IMG/VR virus record: IMGVR_UViG_3300009151_000087
Span: 1-56,017 of that record
From: a virus
Length of the DNA: 56,017 nt
Reading direction: 5' to 3' (one strand)
Positions 35,589 through 45,441 of this stretch are shown here, piece after piece; positions within the stretch are counted from its first letter, which is position 1, and every line of letters starts with the position of its first letter. The position numbers were made by a program, and so were the translations under genes. The notes beneath the pieces were generated by a model. It was not told the DNA's origin, did not search any database, and saw nothing but the letters and a program-made list of their open reading frames with translations.

Positions 35589-36218
35589 ATGAAACTAGCC
35601 TATCTAAGAGAACACCTGAGTTTTGATCAATCCGGCATCGTAATGGAGTCGGATGACAAAGATGGTAAAAGCCTTCACTTGAAAGGCATTGCCATCCAAG
35701 GTGGTATTCGCAACGCTAATCAACGAGTCTATCCTGTAGATGAAATTGAACGTGCTGTGAAAACACTAAACGAGCAATTACAAAACGGTTACAGTGTGTT
35801 AGGCGAAGTAGATCATCCAGATGATTTAAAAGTAAATTTAGACCGTGTATCCCATATGATCACTCAGATGTGGATGGAAGGTCCTAATGGTTATGGAAAG
35901 ATGAAAATCCTTCCAACACCGATGGGAAACCTAGTTCGTACAATGCTTGAAAGCGGAGTAAAACTTGGCGTTAGCAGTCGTGGTAGCGGAAACGTTAACG
36001 ACATGAATGGCCATGTATCTGATTTTGAGATTATTACTGTGGACGTGGTAGCTCAACCGAGCGCTCCTGGTGCTTATCCTACTCCAGTCTACGAACATTT
36101 AATGAATGCTCGTGGAGGAATGAGGGCATTCACAGTAGCACAAGAAGTAAAAGAAGATCCAAAGGCCCAGAAGTATCTTCAAGAGAGTCTCTTGAATATT
36201 ATTAAAGGTCTAAAATAA
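35589..36218 (+). CDS. gp21: Prohead core protease gp21
   Basis: The protein has 209 residues, close to T4 gp21 (212 aa). It has the herpes/T4-type serine protease layout: GEVDHPD with His76, GVSSRGSG with Ser129/Ser130, and VDVVAQPSAPGA with Asp152 nearby. gp21 is activated within the prohead and cleaves scaffold, core and capsid proteins after (I/L)-x-E. It follows the acidic core gene by 13 nt and precedes the scaffold gene, as in T4. Confidence 0.95.
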   Translation: MKLAYLREHLSFDQSGIVMESDDKDGKSLHLKGIAIQGGIRNANQRVYPVDEIERAVKTLNEQLQNGYSVLGEVDHPDDLKVNLDRVSHMITQMWMEGPNGYGKMKILPTPMGNLVRTMLESGVKLGVSSRGSGNVNDMNGHVSDFEIITVDVVAQPSAPGAYPTPVYEHLMNARGGMRAFTVAQEVKEDPKAQKYLQESLLNIIKGLK

Positions 36219-36235
36219 AGCCCGAGGAGAAAAAA

Positions 36236-37324
36236 ATGGACGCATTCAAACAATTAGTAGAGTCAGGAGTGATGACAGAAGAAACAAGATCTGTTATTGA
36301 ATCTGCCTTTGCTGCAAAGATTCAAGAGAATCGCGACCAAGTCACCGCAGAACTTCGCGAAGAGTTTGCACAAAAATACAGTCATGATAAGACTGTCATG
36401 GTTGAAGCAATTGACAAGATGTTAAGCGAAAGATTGGCCGTAGAGATGGCCGAATTGCACAATGATAAGAAAGCACTAGCCGAAGCAAAAGTAGCATACC
36501 AAACCCGTATTGCTGAAGATGCTGCAAAACTACAAGGTTTTGTTATCAAGCAATTGGGTAAAGAAGTTGTAGAATTCCAAAATGATCGCAAGAAAGTTTC
36601 TGAGAATTTTAGTAAGTTAGAGCAATTCGTAGTACGTGCTCTAGCAAAAGAAATCAGCGAGTTTGCTATTGACAAGCGTGATCTAGCCGAAACAAAAGTT
36701 AAGTTAGTCCGTGAAGCAAAAAGCAAGTTTGAAGATATTAAGCAGACATTCATTCAACGTAGCGCCCAAGTAGTTGAAAACGCAGTCACTAAAAAATTAA
36801 CATCTGAAATCAAGCAATTGAAAGAAGATATTGATAGTGCTCGTAACAACGAATTTGGTCGTAAAATTTATGAAGCGTATGCACAAGAGTTTGCCGGTTC
36901 CTTCCTAAACGAAAAATCTGAAACAAGTAAATTGTTAAAGATCATCGCCAAGAAAGATCAAGAACTAGCAGAAGCACAACAAGTCGTATCGGAAAAAGCA
37001 AACCTAGTAGAATCTGTACAACGCGATCTTCGCGTTACAAAAGATTTGATGGAACGCAAAGCCGCTATGAGCGAGTTGCTAGCACCGTTGGATGCTAGTA
37101 AGAGAGACATCATGAAAGAATTATTGGAATCCGTTCCAACCAAGAAACTAAATGAATCTTTCGACAAATACCTACCAGCAGTGATGGAAGGACAAGTACG
37201 TAAGCCAGCCGATAAAAAGGTCATGCTAAGTGAAGGTTCTGAAGTAACTGGAAACCGTGAGAGCAAGCCAGAGGTAGGCTTAGACAATATATTAGATATC
37301 CGCAAACTAGCGGGTCTAAAATAA
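36236..37324 (+). CDS. gp22: Prohead scaffold protein gp22
   Basis: The protein has 362 residues and is almost entirely helical and coiled-coil, rich in Lys, Glu and Ala (TAELREEFAQKYSHDKTVMV, EISEFAIDKRDLAETKVKL). The N-terminus MDAFKQLVESGVMTEETRSV and the end NILDIRKLAGLK are typical of T4-like scaffolds. It forms the inner core that shapes the prohead and is degraded by gp21. T4 gp22 is 269 aa. It has a GAGG ribosome binding site and sits between protease and capsid genes. Confidence 0.92.
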   Translation: MDAFKQLVESGVMTEETRSVIESAFAAKIQENRDQVTAELREEFAQKYSHDKTVMVEAIDKMLSERLAVEMAELHNDKKALAEAKVAYQTRIAEDAAKLQGFVIKQLGKEVVEFQNDRKKVSENFSKLEQFVVRALAKEISEFAIDKRDLAETKVKLVREAKSKFEDIKQTFIQRSAQVVENAVTKKLTSEIKQLKEDIDSARNNEFGRKIYEAYAQEFAGSFLNEKSETSKLLKIIAKKDQELAEAQQVVSEKANLVESVQRDLRVTKDLMERKAAMSELLAPLDASKRDIMKELLESVPTKKLNESFDKYLPAVMEGQVRKPADKKVMLSEGSEVTGNRESKPEVGLDNILDIRKLAGLK

Positions 37325-37345
37325 TTAAATTCAAGGAGACAATAA

Positions 37346-38533
37346 ATGTCACAATTATTAAACGAAAGATGGTCAGAGACCAAAGAAGCGCTGCTTGAAG
37401 GCCTAACTGGAAACCGTCGTGCATCTATGAACGTATGTTTAGAGAATACACGTCGCAGTTTGTCTGAAAGCGCAACCGCTGGCGCAACAAGTGCTGGTAA
37501 CGTAGCAACACTTAACCGTGTTATTCTACCAGTTATCCGTCGTGTTATGCCTACAGTTATCGCTAACGAAATCATCGGTGTTCAGCCAATGACAGGTCCA
37601 GTTGGACAGATCCATACATTGCGTGTACGTTATGCTGATGGTTCTAACGAAGTAACAGCAGGCGAAGAAGCACTAAGCCCATTCAAGATTGCTCAAGCAT
37701 ATTCTGGTAATGATAGCTCAAGCACTCCAAAGGCTGCTGCTACAAGTACTCTTGAAGGTACACCAGGTAAGCGTATGAGCATCCAGATCTTGAAGAGCCC
37801 AGTCGAAGCGAAAAGCCGTAAGCTATCCGCTCGTTGGACTTTTGAGGCTGCACAAGATGCACAAGCACAACAAGGTATTGATATCGAAGCTGAAATCATG
37901 GCTGCTCTAGCACAAGAAATCACAGCTGAAATCGACCAAGAAATCCTAGCAAGCCTACGTGCTCTAGGTACTGTAGAAGAAACATATGACCAATCTTTGG
38001 TCAGTGGTACTGCTACATTCGTGGGCGATGAGCACGCTGCTCTAGCTATCCAAATTAACCGTGTAAGCAACTTGATTGCTCAACGTACACGTCGTGGTTC
38101 TGGTAACTGGGCTGTTGTTTCTAACCAAGCATTGACAATTCTACAATCTGCTACTACCAGCGCATTTGCTCGTACAACAGAAGGTACATTTGAAGCACCT
38201 ACAAACACCAAGTTTGTTGGTACATTGAATGGCGCTATGCGTGTTTATGTTGACGCTTATCTACCAGATAGCGGTTCACAATCAATCCAAGACAACCAAG
38301 TTCTAATTGGATACAAAGGTTCTAGCGAAGCAGATGCTGCTGCGTTCTATTGCCCATATATTCCTTTGATGAGTTCTGGTGTTGTTCTAGACCCAGCTAC
38401 TTTTGAACCAGTAGTTGGCTTCTTGACCCGTTATGGTTATGTGGAACTTTCAAATACTGCTAGCAGTCTTGGAAATGCCGCAGATTATTTGGGTAAAGTT
38501 AGCATCAATTCTGCTAAAACAAGCTACAAATAA
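37346..38533 (+). CDS. gp23: Major capsid protein gp23
   Basis: The protein has 395 residues; T4 gp23 is 521, and the short form is usual in marine relatives. Recognisable parts are VATLNRVILPVIRRVMPTVI, NEIIGVQPMTGPVGQIHTLR, LSARWTFEAAQDAQAQQGID, EIDQEILASLRAL and FYCPYIPLMSSGVVLDPATF. A gp21-type site LSE at residues 39-41 suggests removal of the first 41 residues during maturation. Codon choice is visibly more regular (many CGT, GGT, AAC) than in the fibre genes, as expected for the most abundant protein. SD AAGGAG precedes the start, and a strong terminator follows within 25 nt of the stop. Confidence 0.97.
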   Translation: MSQLLNERWSETKEALLEGLTGNRRASMNVCLENTRRSLSESATAGATSAGNVATLNRVILPVIRRVMPTVIANEIIGVQPMTGPVGQIHTLRVRYADGSNEVTAGEEALSPFKIAQAYSGNDSSSTPKAAATSTLEGTPGKRMSIQILKSPVEAKSRKLSARWTFEAAQDAQAQQGIDIEAEIMAALAQEITAEIDQEILASLRALGTVEETYDQSLVSGTATFVGDEHAALAIQINRVSNLIAQRTRRGSGNWAVVSNQALTILQSATTSAFARTTEGTFEAPTNTKFVGTLNGAMRVYVDAYLPDSGSQSIQDNQVLIGYKGSSEADAAAFYCPYIPLMSSGVVLDPATFEPVVGFLTRYGYVELSNTASSLGNAADYLGKVSINSAKTSYK

Positions 38534-38555
38534 TCCAAGGATTATTTTAATACAT

Positions 38556-38579
38556 AAAACCCGCTTCGGCGGGTTTTTT
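38556..38579 (+). terminator. Strong intrinsic terminator after gp23
   Basis: AAAACCCGC-TTCG-GCGGGTTTT with a run of T to 38579. The UUCG tetraloop and GC-rich stem make this a textbook terminator. Confidence 0.93.
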
Positions 38580-38590
38580 GTTGACCGTAC

Positions 38591-38598
38591 ACTAAATA
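38591..38598 (+). promoter_or_regulatory. T4-type late promoter after the gp23 terminator
   Basis: ACTAAATAC lies 12 nt after the terminator and about 90 nt before the ATG at 38687. The leader then forms a TAGTAGAT-AGA-ATCTACTA hairpin (38644-38662) before the ribosome binding site AAGGAG. Confidence 0.55.
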
Positions 38599-38686
38599 CA
38601 CTGTTCACTCTCATCCTGGGAGTTTATGCGGAACCCCACCGCGTAGTAGATAGAATCTACTAGTTTTATTTTTAAGGAGAAACAAA

Positions 38687-39376
38687 ATGGGACGTCCAAT
38701 TAAGAAAACATTTTTTGGTAATTTAAATACACCAGACGGCAGCAATGTGGAATTAGGCAGCGGTGTAGGTGGCGAAGGTATTGCTGCAATTACGGTAGCA
38801 GCCGCCGGATCTGGATATAGAACAACTAGTACCAGTATCACATTTGGTGCTCCGCAAATCACTGGAGGATCTACAGCAACCGGTTATGTTACAGTAAACG
38901 GCACCGGCACAATCGCTTCTGTAACTATTACAGATCCAGGAGCTGGTTATTTAAATACAAGTAGCATTTTTACATTAAATGCTACATTTGGATCAAGCGC
39001 AGCATTAGTTGCTTCGTTGACCACTACTGTTACTAATGCTCTAGCAATCAATTCATATATTGTGGGCGGAAGTCAACGTACAAATGGAGACATTATCAAG
39101 CAAGAAGCTAGTCGTCGTTACTTGGTACAAAATGCCGACGGGCGAGGACAATGTATATTAGCCACCACTTCTACTCTTACCGCAGGTACTATGAATCTAA
39201 TTGCTACCGACAGTTTAAACAGTACATATTTTGTTAGTAAATTAACTGCGCATCGTGCCAACTTAACTCAGTATCTAGACGGTGGATCTGGATTTGAATA
39301 TGCCGCCGGTGCTGTTGCTGGATGGAATATTACTACCCCTACTACTGGTACAGTAAGTATTGCTCATACAATCTAA
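38687..39376 (+). CDS. Putative virion structural protein
   Basis: The protein has 229 residues. The N-terminus MGRPIKKTFFGNLN is of a type I recall from conserved structural proteins near gp23 in marine T4-like phages. Residues ~30-95 contain two small beta units ending in GSGY and GAGY (ITVAAAGSGYRTTS, VTITDPGAGYLNT), a Gly-Tyr motif common in tail and fibre proteins. The C-terminal half holds DIIKQEASRRYLVQNADGRGQ, suggesting a separate conserved core. It stands alone between a late promoter and an 11-bp terminator hairpin, so it is a single-gene unit and may be an abundant head or tail surface protein. Function unknown. Confidence 0.7.
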   Translation: MGRPIKKTFFGNLNTPDGSNVELGSGVGGEGIAAITVAAAGSGYRTTSTSITFGAPQITGGSTATGYVTVNGTGTIASVTITDPGAGYLNTSSIFTLNATFGSSAALVASLTTTVTNALAINSYIVGGSQRTNGDIIKQEASRRYLVQNADGRGQCILATTSTLTAGTMNLIATDSLNSTYFVSKLTAHRANLTQYLDGGSGFEYAAGAVAGWNITTPTTGTVSIAHTI

Positions 39377-39394
39377 AAATTTTATAGAGTATCA

Positions 39395-39420
39395 ACAAAG
39401 GACTCTCAGGAGTCCTTTGT
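39395..39420 (+). terminator. Terminator-like perfect 11-bp hairpin
   Basis: ACAAAGGACTC-TCAG-GAGTCCTTTGT is a perfect 11-bp inverted repeat 18 nt after the stop codon. There is no long T run after it, so strength is uncertain; it may also protect the mRNA end. Confidence 0.65.
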
Positions 39421-39445
39421 CGTTATGTGTGTACGAAATCATTTA

Positions 39446-39453
39446 GGTAAATA
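39446..39453 (+). promoter_or_regulatory. Possible late promoter
   Basis: GGTAAATAC lies only 5 nt before the ATG at 39459, so a transcript would be nearly leaderless, or the match is chance. Confidence 0.35.
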
Positions 39454-39458
39454 CTGGT

Positions 39459-39986
39459 ATGACTACCGCGTGGACCTTGCCTACTATATTTTCTCAATAT
39501 GCCGAACCCGGCGGCGAAGATGTACATATACAGTGGAACGATTCGACTCAATTTAGAGAGCTAAGAAATTTAGATGGTGGATTTGTTTGTACACAAAAAC
39601 CTCTATTACATATAGCTCGACAGCCAAAACACGATATATTGATGAAAACATATTTCTTAAGAACAGCAGGATTCCAATTTAGTAATCTACCATCTGAAAT
39701 ATCAGGTATTGAATGTAGATTAACCATGAACAGATCTGGTAGAATCATGGACGATGAAATATTTTTATATTATGATGGTAATACTGTTGGAGAAAATCAA
39801 GCTACAATGGATTTATCTCCTATTAAAATATACGGCAGCAATAGTTCTTTATGGGATAGCAGTGGAATTACACAACAAACCCTACAAGATCCTACATTCG
39901 GAGTGGTGATTAGATTTAAATCTCACCCTAATTGGCCTCACAAATCTACTCCATTAGTGGATGCTGTTGAGTTACGAATTCATTAA
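39459..39986 (+). CDS. Putative virion beta-sandwich protein
   Basis: The protein has 175 residues and I do not recognise it with certainty. It is beta-rich with aromatic and Asn/Gly turns (FSNLPSEISGIECRLTMNRSG, DDEIFLYYDGNTVGENQATM, FGVVIRFKSHPNWPHKSTPL, VDAVELRIH). This resembles carbohydrate-binding-like beta-sandwich proteins that accompany marine phage fibres. It has no strong ribosome binding site. It precedes the large fibre gene and is followed by a late promoter, so it is likely a small virion or fibre-associated protein. Confidence 0.65.
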   Translation: MTTAWTLPTIFSQYAEPGGEDVHIQWNDSTQFRELRNLDGGFVCTQKPLLHIARQPKHDILMKTYFLRTAGFQFSNLPSEISGIECRLTMNRSGRIMDDEIFLYYDGNTVGENQATMDLSPIKIYGSNSSLWDSSGITQQTLQDPTFGVVIRFKSHPNWPHKSTPLVDAVELRIH

Positions 39987-39989
39987 AAC

Positions 39990-39997
39990 AATAAATA
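39990..39997 (+). promoter_or_regulatory. T4-type late promoter for the beta-helix fibre gene
   Basis: AATAAATACTCT matches the late consensus and lies 18 nt before the ATG at 40015. Confidence 0.6.
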
Positions 39998-40014
39998 CTC
40001 TAAAGGAATAGAAA

Positions 40015-43000
40015 ATGGCAACAAGAGTATCGGGCACAAGATCGTTATCACCACAAAGTGGATCGGTATCCAGTATCGCCGGCGCGCAGAATGGTAGCAT
40101 TACAGAATCTAACAACGGAACAGTAACCGTATCTGGATCAGTTACACAGTTAGCAGCCAGTGGTACCAATGTATCTGGGCTACTGAATGTAACTAACACA
40201 ACGCCAACAACAGATCCTACTAATGGTGCTGTTCACGTTTCCGGTGGTCTAGGAGTTGAGGGCGATGTAAGAGTAGGCGGGTTTATCTACGGTCGTATTG
40301 CCCAAGCCAATTCTGCCACAACTTCTACAAATATTACAGTAGTTAACACAAATGAAAATGCCAAATTCTTTCCTTTGTTTACTGACCCGGCTGGATTGAT
40401 ACAATATGGATCTATCCTCTATGCCGATAATAGAAATGTAAATAATAGCGACGGAGGACTAACATACAATCCTGGAACAGGAATGTTGACATCTGAAAAG
40501 ATGGCAGTTGAATCCGGTGCTCCTTCTATTAGTCCTGTTACTGGTGCTTTCACTGTTACCGGCGGTGTTGGTATACTAGGCGATATTCATATCCAAGGTG
40601 ATATTGTACCAGGCGATGATTTATTGAGTAATCTAGGATCACTAGGAGCCCGATGGTCTGATGCTTATCTTGACAATGTTTATGCCAAGACATTGACCTC
40701 TCTTGGAACAGATAATATATCATTAACACCGGCAGGTGGTACCACTGACATATTTGGTGACATTAGAGTACGAGGTGTTAATCCAATTGGAACATCTCCT
40801 GTAGTAACCAATGTACTTTATGTAACCATGGACGGTAACGATACCAATGATGGTCGTGCACAAGATGCCAGTCGTGCTTGCCGTACTATCACTGGAGCAG
40901 TCAATAGCCCTTACTACCAATCTGGCACACAGATTAAAGTTTCTGCGGGATTTTATCTTGAAGATAATCCTATACAATTAAAACCTTATACCAGTATAGT
41001 TGGTTCCGATCTTAGAACTACCAGCGTTGAACCAATTAATAAAACACAAGATTTATTCCATTTAAACTCAGGGTGTTATCTAGCAGGCATGCAATTTTTA
41101 AATGGCCGTAGCGGCCTACTACCGGGCGATTATGCCGCAGGCTATAATAGAGGTGCGTTTGCCACAGCATTTCCTCCTTTGACAGGTGATGCGCGTATTG
41201 ACTTATTCCATTCGCCATACATACAAAACTGTACTAATCAAAGCGGTCCATGGTTAAAAGATGGTACTATGTTTGTTCCAGATCAAACTGTACAAGTACC
41301 TGCTGCAGTTGGTACAGGTACATGGTTGTCCAATACTACTACTATAATAGTAAATGTTGGTACTGGTACTATTGTACAAGGTATGTCAATCAATGCCGGT
41401 AAACAAAATCCAGGATTCTTTGATGCTAGAACACTATTGCTGGCCAGTAAACCTTTCCTACAGGAACAAGTTGTAGCCTATATAAATGAACAAATCGCTG
41501 TATATGGTGCTGTTTCTAGCAGCATATGGTATAATTTTGATTACAGTAGAGAATTCTGTTTTAGAGATGTCGGTATCCTAGTAGAAAATATTTCATACGA
41601 TGCTTCTTTTGGTGGAAATGAAAAAGCAGTTGAAAGCGGCCTGGCTTACTACAAGGGAGTGGTAAGTCTTATTGCTGGACAAGAGGCACAAACTTCTGCT
41701 GGTATTGAATATTTAAAATCTCTGTGTTTAAATGTGATAGACAATGTACCTTGTACAGATCTATTAACCGGAACAGGAAAATATCAACAGGTTATTAATA
41801 CTGTGCTAACAGGTGGTAATGCTGCTGCTGATTCAATTGTACAACTGTTTGATATAATCACAACTATTATTAATAATGGCCCAGATGCTGCTCCTGCTGT
41901 TTACAATAGTACTGGCCCGGATGCTGCTTTTGTCAGTGCTGAAATATTGCTACAGGCCAACAGAAAGTTTATTCAAGAAAATACTTTAAATTATATCAAT
42001 TGGAATTTGGTATATCCGCAACCCGAAGGATATCTTCCATATAATAAAATAAAATGCCGTAGAGATACAGGCATTATTATTGATTCGTTAGCATTTGATT
42101 TATTATATCCTAGTGCCGATGATAGCCAGATAACTTTTTCGGGTTTACAATATTGGAGCCAAGACAGCTATATAGGAACTATCGCAGATGAATTAACTAC
42201 AACCACTAATGCCATAAAATACCTTAAAGATTTAAGCGTTAAAATTATTCAAAATATCACACCAGCTGACGATTTAGTGAATAGATATAGCGGAAGTACT
42301 CAAGATATTGCCCTTGAATCTGCTACAGTAACCGAGGCAGGGGTATTAAGTAAAAACTTTGATATCATTATTTCAATACTGAAAGGTAACAATAAAGGCT
42401 GGACTGATAAAATTGTACCTAACGGACCGGTCAGTGATTTATTATCAGTCAAGAATGCTTACAATATATTGTTGGCAAATTTAGATAATAATTATATACA
42501 GGATGAAATAATTGCCTATATTGAAGCAACTAAAACACCCGGTTTTACGTACAACGATACTACCTGCAGAAGAGATATAGGTTATATTGTTCGATCCATA
42601 GCATTTGATTTGTTACACGGTGGCAATAGACAATCTATTCAAAGTGGATTAGCATATTATGGATTTAACGGAGCCAATACTGTAATTCCTCAAGAAAGAA
42701 CGCAAACGGTTGGAGCATTTACATTCTTGAGTCAAACTATCGCAGCCATGTTGATTAATCCTACATTGCTGATCACACCAGAACAAACTAAAGTAAAACA
42801 AACAGTTGGGCTACCGTTGGCTACTTCTGCTGAACAGGCATCGGTCTTTAGCAAAATAAATGTATTAAACGATATTATCTTAAATGGGCCGGGTTCACAT
42901 GTGGCAAGTCTTATTGGCTCGACTGTAACAACCAGCACTAGTGTTGTAAATGCTTTTAATATTATAGAAACTAATAAAGCATTTTTAGTAGCGGAAGTGT

Positions 43001-45429
43001 TGGCATACCTTGATAAAACATACAATGCTGGAGCATTTAGCTACGATCAAGATAAGTGCTTCAGAGATACTGGACTACTGGTAGATGCTGTCAGCCAAGA
43101 TATTCTACTAGGCGGAAATAGTAAAAGTGTCCAAGCAGGATTATCTTATTGGAGTCAAGGTTATAATTCCGTTGCAGAACAAGCTACAACTACAACTGCC
43201 GCTATAAATTATATATCATCAATTGCGAGTCAAATAATTGCTAATACTACAGTTACAAGTGTAACAGGCACAATCGCGACGCAAGTAATCAATCCATTCT
43301 TCCAGTATGGTGGTGACTACATGCCTACACAGGCTGTAACCCGTAACTTTGGTATTATAGCGAATATTGTGACCAATGGACCTAAAGCAGCACCGGTATA
43401 TTATGCCGGTGGAGGACTCACCCCGCTGACAGGAATAAATGGTGCAGATGTAAAGCTGCCGCCAAAAGTTACTTCTGTATCTTTAATTGATACCAATAGA
43501 TATCTAATTGGTCTAAGCGAACCAACTGTGGGATTTGGTACAAATGCTACTCTCTATTTTGGAGATGTTTATGTACAGCCTTTACAAGACAATACAGTTG
43601 AAGCATTGAGTATTCAATATTCAGGAACATCGACCACTTGGGATAGTAGAAAATTAGATCCAATTGGCGGTATGGGAGGTAGCTTAGTAGACGGAGCAGT
43701 AATTAGCGATATATCACCAATCCAGTCTTTTGTTTATGATGCCTATACACAGGTAACACAAGGTGGACGTGGAATTTATGTTACCAATAATGGATATGCC
43801 CAGTTAGTTTCTGTGTTTACTATTTTCTGCAGTGTAGGTGTACAGACCGATAATGGTGGTATTGCTAGTATTACAAACTCCAATAATAACTTTGGTGACT
43901 TATGTCTTGTTTCTAAAGGATATGGTACAAGAGCATTCTCCGGTACAGTATATAATCCTATATATACCGCTTATCCAAATACTCCAGGACCCGATGGTTT
44001 CAATCAATATTATCCAAATGGATATTGGCCAAATAGAGGAACTGTAGAATTATTTGTACCAGATACAGCAGATAGACCACATATTAGTTTGATTATGGAA
44101 GTTGTACCTCCTTTGAAAGTTTACGATCCGGCAACTTCAACATATGTTGATCAACTTAATGCTCAAGGATTTCCTGGATTCTTAACAGCCCAGCCTAGTA
44201 CTAATTTATTAACAACCGGTACTATTGTATTGACCGGGGTTGATAACAGCGATATTGCCATAGGCAATACTGTATATATAAGAGATCAGCAAGGTAGAGA
44301 ATATGATAACAACGGTATAAGATATGCTGCTACAGGAACTGTTGTAGCAGATCTGGGTTATAATACCATAACATTATCAAAAGCACTAACCAGCGGTGGT
44401 GGCGAAGTTAATAACCCTATATATTTTACTTTATATTTCTGCGGAAATGCTTATTACACAGTATTATCTAGTAGTTTAGCAACTAACCCTAAGCCACTCG
44501 ATGTTAACATTTTATCGTCGGAAGGATTGACTTATCGAGATCCGTTTACGGGAATTGTGGTACCCGTAAATGATCAAATAGAAAGTCACGCTGCTGCGAT
44601 TGGTTACTTGAGTTCTTTAGTAGATAATGTTATTGCCAACACCGCTGTGGGGTCTCTGTATCAAACAACATCAACGTCTACTCAGATAATTCTGCCATTG
44701 ATTACCGGCGGAGCTCAAGCTCAAACATTTATAGATGCTAGATTTAGTAATATTATTAATATAATTAATGCTGCTGATATCACGGCCGCTAAGGCAGTAG
44801 TTCCACCGCGTGCCTTAAAGAAAAAAGGAACAATACCTGCCGGAGCAGGAAGTGCTGTTACTTTGATTAACGCTAATTTAGATTTCTTTGCCGCAGAGGT
44901 TAATGCGTTTGTTAAAACTACCTATCCTGGTAATAATTATAACAAAGATAAATGCGATAGAGATGTTAGATTAATATTACAAAGACTGATATACGATATA
45001 GAATCTGGCGGAACTTATAACTCTGTTATGAGTGGACTGAGTTACTGGTCAAGAGCAGGCACTCATCATATAGTAGAATTAGGCGAGGCAGTGACTAATA
45101 CAGCATTATTTCCGGATGGTGCTACAGTAAACTTCTATCAGCGTAGTTATATCAGTGCCAGTGGATATCTATTTGAATATGTTGGCGCAGGTACCAATTA
45201 CGGAGCATTACCTCAGGTGGGCAGAGCTGACCCTGTACAATCAAAAGAAACTGTTCAATTGAATTATGGTGCGGTATTCTTTACTTCAACCGATCAGAAC
45301 GGTGATTTTAGAATTGGTAAAGGGTTGGTTATTAGTCAAGCAACCGGCGTACTGAGCGGAAGAACATTTACTAAATCGTTATTTGCTAACATGACACCAT
45401 TTATATTAGCAATTGAAGCTGGAAGATAA
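40015..45429 (+). CDS. Large tail fibre with beta-helix and inserted helical repeats
   Basis: The protein has 1804 residues. The N-terminal ~230 residues hold cassettes of the fibre family (NGAVHVSGGLGVEGDVRVGG, TGAFTVTGGVGILGDIHIQG). Residues ~265-370 look like the start of a pectate-lyase-type right-handed beta-helix (LYVTMDGNDTNDGRAQDASR, KPYTSIVGSDLRTTSVEP). Four modules of ~167 residues follow, each with (C)-x-R-D-x-G near 513, 680, 850 and 1014 and GGN..S..SGL.Y(Y/W). The beta-helix seems to resume near 1235-1310 (GGRGIYVTNNGYAQLVSVFT). A fifth module at ~1645 precedes the conserved end (DQNGDFRIGKGLVISQATGV, FANMTPFILAIEAGR). Host-receptor binding is inferred. Confidence 0.85.
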   Translation: MATRVSGTRSLSPQSGSVSSIAGAQNGSITESNNGTVTVSGSVTQLAASGTNVSGLLNVTNTTPTTDPTNGAVHVSGGLGVEGDVRVGGFIYGRIAQANSATTSTNITVVNTNENAKFFPLFTDPAGLIQYGSILYADNRNVNNSDGGLTYNPGTGMLTSEKMAVESGAPSISPVTGAFTVTGGVGILGDIHIQGDIVPGDDLLSNLGSLGARWSDAYLDNVYAKTLTSLGTDNISLTPAGGTTDIFGDIRVRGVNPIGTSPVVTNVLYVTMDGNDTNDGRAQDASRACRTITGAVNSPYYQSGTQIKVSAGFYLEDNPIQLKPYTSIVGSDLRTTSVEPINKTQDLFHLNSGCYLAGMQFLNGRSGLLPGDYAAGYNRGAFATAFPPLTGDARIDLFHSPYIQNCTNQSGPWLKDGTMFVPDQTVQVPAAVGTGTWLSNTTTIIVNVGTGTIVQGMSINAGKQNPGFFDARTLLLASKPFLQEQVVAYINEQIAVYGAVSSSIWYNFDYSREFCFRDVGILVENISYDASFGGNEKAVESGLAYYKGVVSLIAGQEAQTSAGIEYLKSLCLNVIDNVPCTDLLTGTGKYQQVINTVLTGGNAAADSIVQLFDIITTIINNGPDAAPAVYNSTGPDAAFVSAEILLQANRKFIQENTLNYINWNLVYPQPEGYLPYNKIKCRRDTGIIIDSLAFDLLYPSADDSQITFSGLQYWSQDSYIGTIADELTTTTNAIKYLKDLSVKIIQNITPADDLVNRYSGSTQDIALESATVTEAGVLSKNFDIIISILKGNNKGWTDKIVPNGPVSDLLSVKNAYNILLANLDNNYIQDEIIAYIEATKTPGFTYNDTTCRRDIGYIVRSIAFDLLHGGNRQSIQSGLAYYGFNGANTVIPQERTQTVGAFTFLSQTIAAMLINPTLLITPEQTKVKQTVGLPLATSAEQASVFSKINVLNDIILNGPGSHVASLIGSTVTTSTSVVNAFNIIETNKAFLVAEVLAYLDKTYNAGAFSYDQDKCFRDTGLLVDAVSQDILLGGNSKSVQAGLSYWSQGYNSVAEQATTTTAAINYISSIASQIIANTTVTSVTGTIATQVINPFFQYGGDYMPTQAVTRNFGIIANIVTNGPKAAPVYYAGGGLTPLTGINGADVKLPPKVTSVSLIDTNRYLIGLSEPTVGFGTNATLYFGDVYVQPLQDNTVEALSIQYSGTSTTWDSRKLDPIGGMGGSLVDGAVISDISPIQSFVYDAYTQVTQGGRGIYVTNNGYAQLVSVFTIFCSVGVQTDNGGIASITNSNNNFGDLCLVSKGYGTRAFSGTVYNPIYTAYPNTPGPDGFNQYYPNGYWPNRGTVELFVPDTADRPHISLIMEVVPPLKVYDPATSTYVDQLNAQGFPGFLTAQPSTNLLTTGTIVLTGVDNSDIAIGNTVYIRDQQGREYDNNGIRYAATGTVVADLGYNTITLSKALTSGGGEVNNPIYFTLYFCGNAYYTVLSSSLATNPKPLDVNILSSEGLTYRDPFTGIVVPVNDQIESHAAAIGYLSSLVDNVIANTAVGSLYQTTSTSTQIILPLITGGAQAQTFIDARFSNIINIINAADITAAKAVVPPRALKKKGTIPAGAGSAVTLINANLDFFAAEVNAFVKTTYPGNNYNKDKCDRDVRLILQRLIYDIESGGTYNSVMSGLSYWSRAGTHHIVELGEAVTNTALFPDGATVNFYQRSYISASGYLFEYVGAGTNYGALPQVGRADPVQSKETVQLNYGAVFFTSTDQNGDFRIGKGLVISQATGVLSGRTFTKSLFANMTPFILAIEAGR

Positions 45430-45441
45430 AAAGGATAAAAT

